From an uncultured Coriobacteriaceae bacterium (lineage in GTDB: Bacteria; Actinomycetota; Coriobacteriia; Coriobacteriales; Atopobiaceae): a stretch of 64,000 nucleotides of DNA. Where the stretch lies: the NCBI GenBank assembly GCA_902786015.1, contig CADAAU010000013.1, positions 1 to 64,000 of the forward strand, in the 5' to 3' direction. Below the pieces are notes generated by a model. The model saw only the letters and a list, made by a program, of their open reading frames with translations. It was not told the origin of the DNA and ran no database searches. Positions 8,518-16,531 of the stretch are shown piece after piece. The position numbers and the translations under genes are program-made. Each line of letters starts with the position of its first letter. Within the stretch, counting starts at the first letter, position 1.

Positions 8518-9801
8518 CTACGACAGCAGCAGAACCAAGAACTGGACGCCAACAATCGTGCCCGTCAATGCGATCGGGTAGGTTGCCGCATAGGCGGGTG
8601 TCACATCTTCCGTCTTCGCCGAGTCTATGAGCGCGGCAAGAGCCGGGGTCGACGTCATGCCTCCCGCGATCGAGCCGAGGTTGTTGAGCAAGGGCATCTT
8701 CAGCACGTATTTCGCGAACAGGTAGCCGGCCAGCATCGGCGCCAACGTGATGATGATCCCGTAGAAGAAGTAGACCAGCTTGAAGTATTCGACAAACTTC
8801 ATTCCGCCGGCTACGCCTGAGCCAACAAGGAAGAGAACGAGGCCCAGCTCTCGAAAGCTTCGGAGCGTGTTCGACGAGAGGTTGACCCCAATCGGCCCAA
8901 TATGCCCAAAGTGGCCCACAACCAATCCCATGAGCAGCACGCCACCGGTGGACGTAAGACTAAAGGTCGCACCGGAATACCCCTTGGGCGTCAACGGAAT
9001 CCTAAAGGTCCCAATAAGGATGCCTACCACCATGACAAACGCGAAGGCGCACAAACCCTGCGGATCCACCTCAAACCACTTCCTCGCGGCAACTCCCTCG
9101 CCAGTGTCCTTGGAGCCGATAAGGGCGCGCTCCTTTTCCATGTTTGCCTTGGTGGCAGTCGGAATGATCTGCACGAACAAAACGACGCCAATCACCCCAA
9201 AGACATAGGAAATACCATATCCCACAGAGACTATGGCCTCTGCATCCGCAGCCGACAAGACCGACCCTTGGTCGGCAGCAACGGTTGCCACAACGTCTTT
9301 TGCCGCAGACAGTGCGGGAGCGCTGGTTAGCGCTCCGGACATGACGCCGGATAGCGCCGCGATGCTCTCTTGGTCACTGCTCTGCGCACCACGTCCCAAA
9401 TAGAAGCAAAGGACCGTCACGAGGATGCCGACCACGGTTATGACGACAGCGACCAAGAAATAGTCTTTGAAGTTCGATCTTAGGCTTTTGAAGAAGCCGG
9501 GACCAGAGATCAGACCAACGGAGCCGACAAAAACAACGAGGCCCGTGGTGTCGATGACCTTGAGCGAGTTCAAGGAGATGTCGACCTTCTCGCCCGCCAC
9601 GGTCTGGGTAATGTTCTGTCCGATCTCGGTACTATAGAGAGCGCCGTAAAGCAGCGCGACGATGAATACGCCCGCCGTTCCCAGACCAATGCCTTTGATT
9701 CTGATCCTTCCCAGCAGATAGCCGAAGAAGATGATCTCGAACCCCATAAAGACTAGGAAGGTAACTCCGGTGATAGAGATTGCCCCATCGAATAGATTCA
9801 T
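8518..9801 (-). CDS. AspT/YidE/YbjL-type membrane antiporter-like protein
   Basis: A polytopic membrane protein of 427 aa with an internal duplication. The two halves carry the matching motifs LSGVMSGALTSAPALSAA (about 155-172) and LGSIAGGMTSTPALAALI near residue 385. Paired G-(AM)-(L/M)-T-(S/T)-(A/T)-PAL motifs identify the aspartate-alanine antiporter duplication family (PF06826). The TrkA-C domains found between the halves in E. coli YidE and YbjL are missing; a short loop replaces them. The substrate cannot be read from sequence; organic or amino acid anions are usual. It stands alone, with a terminator at 8483-8510. Confidence 0.8.
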   Translation of the reverse strand: MNLFDGAISITGVTFLVFMGFEIIFFGYLLGRIRIKGIGLGTAGVFIVALLYGALYSTEIGQNITQTVAGEKVDISLNSLKVIDTTGLVVFVGSVGLISGPGFFKSLRSNFKDYFLVAVVITVVGILVTVLCFYLGRGAQSSDQESIAALSGVMSGALTSAPALSAAKDVVATVAADQGSVLSAADAEAIVSVGYGISYVFGVIGVVLFVQIIPTATKANMEKERALIGSKDTGEGVAARKWFEVDPQGLCAFAFVMVVGILIGTFRIPLTPKGYSGATFSLTSTGGVLLMGLVVGHFGHIGPIGVNLSSNTLRSFRELGLVLFLVGSGVAGGMKFVEYFKLVYFFYGIIITLAPMLAGYLFAKYVLKMPLLNNLGSIAGGMTSTPALAALIDSAKTEDVTPAYAATYPIALTGTIVGVQFLVLLLS

Positions 9802-9864
9802 GTTTGAGCCTCTGTGATTCCTCGTCGAACATTAGGTTACAAAAAACAAGCATGTGCCTTCTGC

Positions 9865-10437
9865 CTATGCCGTGGCCACCTGGCAGCTCGCCATGGTCGC
9901 CAGCGCGGCGTCGTGAGCCGCAGGTGTCACACCGGCACAGGCATCGGGCAGCACGCGCAGGGGCACCTCGGGCAGTGCGGCCTTGATGAGCAGCGCGTTG
10001 GAAACCACGCAGATGTCGGTGCACAGTCCGATGAGCGTGATCGAGCGGATTGGCGCCACGGCGTTTGCCGCGACAAGGTCACGCGCCAACGCCATGCTCC
10101 CAAAGGTCGGCTTCTCGTACACATAGTACGGGTCGGGGCGACCGTCGAGCGCCTGGGCCACCCGCGCATCGAAAGCCCAGCCGGGCGTTTCGCGCACGCA
10201 GTGCACCACGGGCAGGTTGCGGCCCTCCTGCGTTTGGAGGTAGTCGGGAGCGTGCGTGTCCAGCGTGGCTATAACGGTGCCGTCCCAGTTTTGGATCACC
10301 TCGCACACGCGCGGCACGATCGCCTCGGCCTCGGTGGTTCCGAGGGCGCCGTCTACGAAGTCCACCTGCATGTCCACAACAACGAGCACGTCTCGTTTGG
10401 TACCCGACTCTGCGAGTTTGGTTTGGCAAACGGCCAT
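9865..10437 (-). CDS. Isochorismatase-family hydrolase, nicotinamidase-like
   Basis: A cysteine amidohydrolase of 190 aa. The triad is visible as D22 (VVVDMQVDFVDGAL), K109 (VYEKPTFGSM) and C143 (GLCTDICV, followed by the usual SNALLIKAA). D59/H62 in TLDTHAPDYL resemble the metal-site segment of nicotinamidases, so PncA-like deamidation of nicotinamide in NAD salvage is the best guess. Other isochorismatase-fold amidases cannot be excluded. The ATG at 10437 follows AAAGGGGATTTCC. A strong hairpin lies 85 bp upstream. Confidence 0.8.
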   Translation of the reverse strand: MAVCQTKLAESGTKRDVLVVVDMQVDFVDGALGTTEAEAIVPRVCEVIQNWDGTVIATLDTHAPDYLQTQEGRNLPVVHCVRETPGWAFDARVAQALDGRPDPYYVYEKPTFGSMALARDLVAANAVAPIRSITLIGLCTDICVVSNALLIKAALPEVPLRVLPDACAGVTPAAHDAALATMASCQVATA

Positions 10438-10522
10438 GGAAATCCCCTTTCGTAAGGCAACTTGTGTAGTCGTAGCTCAAGATATCCTACTCCATGTCGG
10501 CTGGTTTTACGCATGGCCGTTG

Positions 10523-10568
10523 GGGCTTGTCCCTTTTGGACATTCCGATGGCCAAAAGGGACAAGCCC
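10523..10568. terminator. 17-bp perfect hairpin between genes
   Basis: GGGCTTGTCCCTTTTGG (10523-10539) pairs perfectly with 10552-10568 over a 12-nt loop. It sits in the 337-bp gap between the isochorismatase gene and the ATPase pseudogene. TTTCG follows on the plus strand. The sequence resembles hairpins at 8483-8510 and 50909-50940, so a family of related stem-loops exists. Nothing else is seen in this gap. Confidence 0.5.
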
Positions 10569-10774
10569 TTTCGCCAGGCAAATGCCGCCGATGAAACGCT
10601 GTTGCGGCACACCGGACAAAACGGGAGCCCTTGAGCCCACAAAGTCGCAACGTACTTGCAGGACGCATCTTTGGGACAGACCGATAGAGCTGGGCGGACG
10701 CGTGCTCGCGACCGGCGTGTATGAGGTGACCTACGAGACAAGTGAGCCCCTGCGTCGCATTCCCATAATTCGCT

Positions 10775-12072
10775 TTACCACGACACCAGCAACGGCGTCT
10801 CCTCTACGGCCCGACAGAACATGAGCAGATACCAGGGAAGGTAGCAAATGGATCCGTCAACCTGCACGTTGTCCGAACAGAATACGAGCGCTTCTTCCAA
10901 GCCCCACTCGCGCACGCCCAGCACGTTATCCAAAGCCTTGTGACGCCGATAAGACGCCCCCGACTTAATCTCAACAGGTAGGACATGCGATCCGCTCTGC
11001 AAAACGAAGTCGACCTCACCATACCTCGACTTGTCAAAGTAACGCAGGCCATAACCGTTCACGACGAGCTCTTGGGCGGCCAGCGTCTCAAGCAAGGCAC
11101 CGTTGTTTATTCCCGGATCGCCCTGAACCAGGTCGAACTGCACGGACTGCTCGAGCATCGCCCCCAGTAGGCCCACGTCGCATGGATAGAGCTTAAAGAG
11201 GCTATGTTGCTCATTGAGAGCAAGCGGTGCCTGAGGTGCCCGGACGTTATAGCAAGGAAGAGCCACCCCTGCGTCAACCAGCCACATAAAGTCCGACGCA
11301 TACCGTTCCATACGCGCCGACGGTGCAAGGTCGCGAAGCGTGAATCGCTTGTTGGTACCAATGATCTCGCTCGGCATTGCGTCAAAAATGGACTTGACAT
11401 GAGGCTATCTCGCAGCACAGCAAGGACGCTGGCCAGATCCTGCGTCTGCACCAGTCGATCGACGGCAGCGGGCATGCCGCCGCAGGCCAAATAGAGCCGA
11501 GTCAGCCGAAGCATGCGCTCGTGAATGGCAGTCGGAACCGTCGTCCTTCGTCTGTGGCAGTCCTCAAGCAGATCCAAAGTCTCTGCCTGCACGCCCAAGG
11601 CCACGAAGAACTCCCTCAGACTCAAAGGGTACATTCGCATGACGTTTTCGTACCCCACGGGAAGCGACGGCACATCGTGATAGAGGACACCCAGGAGCGA
11701 TCCCGACTCGATGTAGTCAAACCTGCCGTCGTCGACAAGGAACTTGATGGCCGTTCTCGCGCGCGGGCACTCCTGTATCTCATCGAAGAAGACGAGGGAT
11801 TTGCCTTGTACGAGTGGCACACCAGAAAAGGCCGTGATGTTGGCGATCAGTGTATTGGCATCAAGATTGCCCTCAAAGATGGCCTTTGCCTGTGGCGTCT
11901 CTACAAAGTTGATTTCGAGCGCCGTATCGTAGTGCTCCTTCATGAACTCGCGGACGGCAAAGGTCTTGCCAACCTGTCTGGCACCGGTAACGAGGAGCGC
12001 CTTGTGGGAGGGGTCTTCGTACCAACGGGTCAGCTCGTCTTCGATGCTGCGACAAAGCGACATGAAAACCAC
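10775..12072 (-). pseudogene. AAA_14/DUF4143 ATPase, frameshifted and internally deleted
   Basis: The N-terminal part (12072 to about 11400) encodes an AAA_14 ATPase with Walker A (GARQVGKT) and Walker B (LVFFDEIQECP). The C-terminal DUF4143 part (FTLRDLAPSARMER ... YGEVDFVLQ...VLPVEIKSG) continues in another frame from about 11400 to 10775. Near 11400 the first frame reads VLRDSLMS and the second picks up as VKSIFDAMPSE. About 15-25 residues that normally follow VLAVQRDI in the family are also absent. A single frameshift is therefore not the whole lesion. Such ATPases with a PD-(D/E)XK-like end are common, often decayed, accessory genes. Confidence 0.85.
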
Positions 12073-12096
12073 CGCCTTCGTGTTGTGAGTTATGAC

Positions 12097-12175
12097 TTGC
12101 GACCAATTTTAGCAATGATAGATAGTTATTTGCGACCAATTTCTTAGTTTTGTTGCCATGGCTTGCGACCATTTT
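12097..12175 (-). promoter_or_regulatory. Three direct repeats at 33-bp spacing upstream of the ATPase pseudogene
   Basis: The core TGGTCGCAA (read on the minus strand, usually preceded by AAAT) occurs three times, at plus-strand starts 12097, 12130 and 12163. The period is exactly 33 bp, three helical turns. The last copy ends about 25 bp before the ATPase start. This looks like an operator array for a protein bound on one DNA face, possibly autoregulation of the now broken gene. Confidence 0.6.
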
Positions 12176-12209
12176 GCTCATACGCTCTCACGTTATGCTG
12201 TTTTTTGCG

Positions 12210-12562
12210 TCAGCAGTGGCTCAGCTCTTCCTTATCGTCGAGAGCGAGCCAGTTCGCGCAAAGTCCAGCCCAGGTTGCCGCCTCGTCGTTGAGTGGGTCC
12301 TCCCGACTTGCCGTGCTGCGGTCGGAAAGCGCCATGCCGTGAATCCCGCGCTCGTAGAGGTGGAACTCCACGGGCACACCTGCGCGCTGGAGCAGCGCTA
12401 CCAGCTCGGTCGTCTCATACGACGTTACAACCTCGTCCTCGTTGGTTTGCCACACGAAGGTCCGAGGCTCTTGTAGACACCTGTCGCAACCTCAGGATCC
12501 AAAAGGTGGCAGTCGAGCCGTGCTGCTCCGTCTTCGCCCAAAAATACCTCTTCGTAATGCAT
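12210..12562 (-). pseudogene. Alpha/beta-hydrolase (acetylesterase-like) with its centre deleted
   Basis: From the ATG at 12562 (after CAAGGAGAGCATGA) the frame reads MHYEEVFLGEDGAARLDCHL...YKSL, the N-terminus of a BD-FAE/acetylesterase-like hydrolase. It then jumps to another frame with TFVWQTNEDEVV and ends with GIHGMALSD, which holds the catalytic-His region, and LDDKEELSHC. About 180 residues, including the nucleophile-Ser GxSxG motif, are missing, so this cannot be an active enzyme. It probably once acted with the PTS and rhamnosidase genes upstream in the same direction. Confidence 0.75.
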
Positions 12563-12658
12563 TCATGCTCTCCTTGTAGTTGATTAGGTGCGAGTTTGTA
12601 AAGCCTCGTCCCCATGATGCCAGATAGCAAGAACCGTTGTTGTGGTTTATTGCAAAAA

Positions 12659-12684
12659 GCGCCGCCCCCGTGAGGGGGCGGCGC
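12659..12684 (-). terminator. Terminator of the PTS EIIBC gene
   Basis: Perfect 11-bp arms GCGCCGCCCCC and GGGGGCGGCGC (12659-12669, 12674-12684) flank a GTGA loop. On the minus strand TTTTTGCAATAA follows at once. It is a strong intrinsic terminator 34 bp beyond the PTS stop codon. Confidence 0.85.
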
Positions 12685-12717
12685 AAGGAAAGGAAGGGCT
12701 TAGTTGCTGTGCGCGGT

Positions 12718-14130
12718 CTACTCCTTGCCCTCCATCTGGGCGGGTGTGAGTGCCGTGAACCATGCGACCACGAAGGCAACGATCATGCCGAGGGCGATTG
12801 CGATGCAGCCGTTGACCATGTTCATTTGGTCGCCGCCGAGGAACGAGAGGGGCGAGAAGATGCCCTGCACGGGAGTGTAGAGGATGACTCCGGTCAGCGC
12901 CGCGTAGAGTCCGGCGGCCGCACCGCCTGCGATGGAGGCGATCCAGGGGCGCTTGTAGCGCAGGAACACACCGTAGAGCAGGGGCTCGCCCACGCCGCCG
13001 ATGAACTGGGTCACGAAGTAGCCGAAGGCGAGGGTCTTCTGCTCGGGATCCTTCATACGCAGCCATACGGCAAGGGCGACGCCGGAGACGGTGAATGCCT
13101 GGACGGTGGCGGCGAGCAGCAGCATGGTGTCCTGACCTGTTTGAGCGTAGTCGGCAAGGGCGATGGCGGCCATGCCCACGTGCATGCCAGTCATAACGAG
13201 GAGCGGCCACAGGGCGGAGATGACGGTGACGGCGAGGAAGCCGAGCGGGGTGCCTGCAAGCCAGAAGAAGAATCCGGAGATGGCATTGCCAATCATGTTG
13301 CCGAGCGGCGCGAGGGCGCACAGGGCGATGGGCATCATGATGACCATGGTGAGGAAGGGGACGAAGATGGTGCGGACGCTCGCGGGCATCTTGGCGTTGA
13401 GGAACTTGTTGATGGGTGCCATAGCGGCCACGCACAGGAGCACGGGGATGAGCGTCTGCTGGTAGCCGTTAATCGGGGCGGGGATGCCGTAAACGTTGAA
13501 GACGGCACCCTCCTGGCCTTGCAGGGCGACGTAGCTGGGCTCGATCAGGACGGCGCCCATGAATGCGCCGAGGAAGCCGTTGATGCCGAGTTTCTGCGCC
13601 GCCGCGAAACCTGCGATGATGGGCATGAAGTAGAAGGCCGCGTTGTACACCATCTCGCACAGGAACACGAAGGGGCTGTCCGCCGGCACGAGGTTAAGAA
13701 GCGTGGGCCCAAAGATCGCCTCGAGCGTCTTGAAGAGGGCGCCACCCACGAGCACGGGAATCAGGGGAACGACGGATCCGGAGAGGTAGTTGAGGATGTT
13801 GTTGCCGATCTCCTTGGGAGTGAGCTTGCCCTTGGGCGCCTCGGCTTCGTCGAGGTTCTCGTCGACGGCCTTCTCGGCACCAATGCCGGCCATCTCGGTG
13901 AGCTCCTTGTAGACCTCGGGCACGTTGGTGCCAATGATAACTTGGTACTGGCCACCCTGCTTGGCGACGCCCAGGGCGCCGTTGACGGCCTTGACCTCGT
14001 CGTCGTTCGCGATGGACTCGTCCACCAGGTTAAAGCGCAGGCGTGTCATGCAGTGAAGCACAGACTTCACGTTCTCCTTGCCGCCTACAGCAGCCAGTAC
14101 GTCGGCTGCTATTTGCTTGTTGTCTGCCAT
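12718..14130 (-). CDS. PTS EIIBC component, beta-glucoside (BglF) type
   Basis: A 470-aa sugar permease of the phosphotransferase system. Residues 1-90 form EIIB with the phospho-cysteine C27 in VLHCMTRLRF. From about 105 on it is EIIC, with many membrane spans and conserved text GGALFKTLEAI, GFAAAQKLGINGFLGAFMGA and FIGGVGEPLLYG. The EIIA domain that ends BglF is absent, so a separate EIIA must phosphorylate it. The gene has the same 38-bp motif and a TATAGT box upstream as rhaB. Import and 6-phosphorylation of a rhamnose-containing glycoside, later cut by the adjacent GH78, is the likely role. The exact sugar is unknown. Confidence 0.88.
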   Translation of the reverse strand: MADNKQIAADVLAAVGGKENVKSVLHCMTRLRFNLVDESIANDDEVKAVNGALGVAKQGGQYQVIIGTNVPEVYKELTEMAGIGAEKAVDENLDEAEAPKGKLTPKEIGNNILNYLSGSVVPLIPVLVGGALFKTLEAIFGPTLLNLVPADSPFVFLCEMVYNAAFYFMPIIAGFAAAQKLGINGFLGAFMGAVLIEPSYVALQGQEGAVFNVYGIPAPINGYQQTLIPVLLCVAAMAPINKFLNAKMPASVRTIFVPFLTMVIMMPIALCALAPLGNMIGNAISGFFFWLAGTPLGFLAVTVISALWPLLVMTGMHVGMAAIALADYAQTGQDTMLLLAATVQAFTVSGVALAVWLRMKDPEQKTLAFGYFVTQFIGGVGEPLLYGVFLRYKRPWIASIAGGAAAGLYAALTGVILYTPVQGIFSPLSFLGGDQMNMVNGCIAIALGMIVAFVVAWFTALTPAQMEGKE

Positions 14131-14171
14131 GCTCGTTCCTTCCTATTGAGTTGGTACTTATCGTTGCTATA

Positions 14172-14228
14172 ACTATAAATTGGCGAATATACCTGCGACA
14201 ATATCTAATTGTGTGGCGTATGCTGTTA
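14172..14228 (-). promoter_or_regulatory. PTS gene promoter with 38-bp regulator motif (copy B)
   Basis: The motif spans 14191-14228 and reads ACCTGC-G-ACAATA, then AATTGTG, then CTGTTA. Its last three bases are the stop codon of the rhamnosidase gene. A TATAGT -10-like box lies on the minus strand at 14172-14177, again exactly 13 nt away. The PTS gene therefore has its own regulated promoter, though it follows the rhamnosidase on the same strand. Confidence 0.75.
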
Positions 14229-16421
14229 CTTTTTGTAGGAGTCTACGCGAATGCAGCTAGGCGCGTCGTAGACAAAGTCCACACGGCCGTTTGCGTCGCG
14301 CGTCCAATCGGTGCGAATCGTGCCCAGACGTGTGGCAAGCGAACACGCCACGTGGTCCGTGGCCTCGCTAAAGTAGGGACGGATCTCCACGTGGTCGCAG
14401 CCCACAGCGTCATCTGCCACGCGGATGCCGCCGAGCCCTTGGTAGAACCACTGCAGGTAGCTGGAGAACATGGCGTGGTTGTACGACGAGAGGAAGGTCT
14501 CGAATTGCTCGGCCAAAGTGCCGTTGCCGCTTGCCAGCATGGCCTTGAAGCTGGGCGCCTCCTCGCGCGTGAGCCAGCGCTCCACCACGTCCGAGTGACC
14601 GGTGCGATGCAACAGGTCGAAGGCGATGGTCGTGCCGAAGATGCCCGTGGCAAGGACGCCGCCCTCCTCTTTGACTTTATCCGCAAGAAGTGCGGCGAGC
14701 CGGCGCTCGTCGTCGAGGCCGAGGTCGGCCGCAAAGGCAATGCCCGTTTGGGTGCCGTCGCCATAGGTGCCGTCCTCGCGCAGGAAGCGCGCTCGGATCT
14801 GCCGCCTCAACTCGTCGTAGCGGATTGCATAGCCAGAGTCAGGTAGACCGAGAATGGCTTCGAAACGCGCCGCCGCGCGCGCGAATCGTGCGATGGTGCA
14901 CCAGCCCACGAACTCCTTGTCCGGCGTGCCGCTCTTGAAGTTTTCGCTCGTCTGTACGGATCCATGGTCGCCAAGGCAGTGCTGCGCGAGCTCGGCTGGG
15001 TCCCACCCCAGCAGGTAGTCCACGAGCCGCTTTACGTAGGGCCACTCGGACTCCACGAGGTCGCGTGCGCCATAGTACTGGTAGGCGCGAAGCACCAGAT
15101 GCGGGTAGGCTAGCTGCCACAGCAATGGCCCCTCGCCCGGGGCGGTGCCGTTGGAGCCGATTCCCACAAAGGGGGCCGTCTCGGGCACGCCGCCGGCCGC
15201 AGTCTGGTCGTTGCGGAAGTCGCGTACGGTTTTGCGAATGAGCTGCTCGCAGTCGAAGGCCATGAGGTTGGACGCCGCAAGGGCAATCATGTCGCCGCCA
15301 TAGCCCAGGCGCTCGCGCGCACAGTCCTCCCAAACTCCGTGCACGTTGTTGAGCTTGGTGCGCACGGCAGCATCCACGAGCTGGTCGAAGAACGCGTTGC
15401 CTGTTTGCACGGTGCCTGTGGCAGCAAGGTTGGTGTAGACGGGAGCGAGCGTGATGGCCTGAAGGTCGTCTTGCGCAATGCCCGTTATGTGTGCATAGCG
15501 ACACGAGTGCACAGTAAAGGTGTTTGTAAAGTGGTTCTCGCCCTCCGCGCACAGGATGCGGTCGGTTTGGATGGCCTGCTCGGGCGCCCCGGGGCCGCCG
15601 GGGATAACGAACCCTTCGGGCACGCGCTGGCCGACAAGCCCCGCAAAGCTCGAGGCATACGACGGCATGCCGTCCTCGTCCGCCTCCTCGGCGTAGCGCA
15701 CCACGACCTCATCGCCCCTGTGGGCCACGAACGCAAGCTCTACCATGCCTGTGTTGAGCATGCCAAAGTCCACAAGCACGCTATCATCCGCAAGTGTGCG
15801 CACGGACGCGGGCTCAACTGGCTCGAAGCGGCAGCAGCGCTCAACCACCGCAGGCTCCAGGTGACGGGTGTTTTGGCGGGTGACCAGGGGCAGCGTGTGG
15901 GACGCATACGCAAAGTCGCACGTCTCTCCCAAATACACGTTGTTGAACAGGAGCCTGCCCTCGCGGCACTCCCACGCGTCGTCGGAGACGAGCACGGGCG
16001 CGCCGTCCGCGACCAGGTCCACAAGTACGGAAGGCGTGCCCACCTCGGCCAGGCGCTCACGTAGGTTGTACTTGCCAAACATCGTAAGCGGCGAGGGGTT
16101 GTACCAGCCGTTGCCCAGTTCCACCACGAGTTCGTTTTTGCCCTCATGCAGCAGCCCCGCCACGTCAAAGGTGTCGTAGTACACAACCTTGGTGGGGTTG
16201 GTCCAGTCGCCAAGCAGCTCGGCGTCGCTCACGGGCACGCCGTTAAGCAGCACGCGCGCGTAGCCCAGCACGGCAACATGCAGCAGGGCAGACTCATGCT
16301 GTCCCGCATCAAAGCTCCGTACAAGCACGTGGTTGGGGTGGTTCTGGTAATAGCCGGCATCGTCGGTCCCATAGTCGTAGGCGGGACCGGATATCCATTG
16401 GGCTTCATTGCAAAAACTCAT
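14226..16421 (-). CDS. Alpha-L-rhamnosidase, GH78
   Basis: A 731-aa glycosidase predicted to release L-rhamnose from alpha-rhamnosides by an inverting mechanism. The N-terminal beta domains contain GYARVLLNG and VELGNGWYN, typical of GH78. The (alpha/alpha)6 catalytic part has the family segment CARERLGYGGDM, which carries acidic residues of the active site; LGDHGSVQT, FVGWCTIAR and FGTTIAFDLL also fit. The C-terminal beta domain holds GLGGI...GCDHVEIRPYFSEATDHV. There is no signal peptide, so it works in the cytoplasm on imported, perhaps PTS-phosphorylated, substrate. The frame extends to 16553, but the ATG at 16421 follows AAAGGAGCG and is the better start. Confidence 0.9.
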   Translation of the reverse strand: MSFCNEAQWISGPAYDYGTDDAGYYQNHPNHVLVRSFDAGQHESALLHVAVLGYARVLLNGVPVSDAELLGDWTNPTKVVYYDTFDVAGLLHEGKNELVVELGNGWYNPSPLTMFGKYNLRERLAEVGTPSVLVDLVADGAPVLVSDDAWECREGRLLFNNVYLGETCDFAYASHTLPLVTRQNTRHLEPAVVERCCRFEPVEPASVRTLADDSVLVDFGMLNTGMVELAFVAHRGDEVVVRYAEEADEDGMPSYASSFAGLVGQRVPEGFVIPGGPGAPEQAIQTDRILCAEGENHFTNTFTVHSCRYAHITGIAQDDLQAITLAPVYTNLAATGTVQTGNAFFDQLVDAAVRTKLNNVHGVWEDCARERLGYGGDMIALAASNLMAFDCEQLIRKTVRDFRNDQTAAGGVPETAPFVGIGSNGTAPGEGPLLWQLAYPHLVLRAYQYYGARDLVESEWPYVKRLVDYLLGWDPAELAQHCLGDHGSVQTSENFKSGTPDKEFVGWCTIARFARAAARFEAILGLPDSGYAIRYDELRRQIRARFLREDGTYGDGTQTGIAFAADLGLDDERRLAALLADKVKEEGGVLATGIFGTTIAFDLLHRTGHSDVVERWLTREEAPSFKAMLASGNGTLAEQFETFLSSYNHAMFSSYLQWFYQGLGGIRVADDAVGCDHVEIRPYFSEATDHVACSLATRLGTIRTDWTRDANGRVDFVYDAPSCIRVDSYKK

Positions 16422-16452
16422 ATGCGCTCCTTTATAGCCATCGACACAATAC

Positions 16453-16509
16453 ACCGTACTAAAGAGTTTTAACCTGCTACAATACGAAATTGTGTGTTGT
16501 ACCCTGTGA
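16453..16509 (-). promoter_or_regulatory. Rhamnosidase/regulator intergenic operator (copy C)
   Basis: The 38-bp motif lies at 16472-16509 (ACCTGC-T-ACAATA, AATTGTG, CTGTGA), between the divergent rhamnosidase and AraC-type genes. Towards the rhamnosidase, TACGGT (minus strand, 16453-16458) stands 13 nt away, in the place of TATAGT at the other two sites. The motif also covers the probable leader of the regulator gene, so autoregulation is possible. Confidence 0.72.
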
Positions 16510-16531
16510 ATTTGTGAGAAACGGTGATGCA

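Noticed and set aside
12097-12175. Replication or plasmid iterons
   Set aside because: There are only three copies, no Rep gene or AT-rich unwinding region is near, and they lie tightly upstream of one gene, which suits an operator better.
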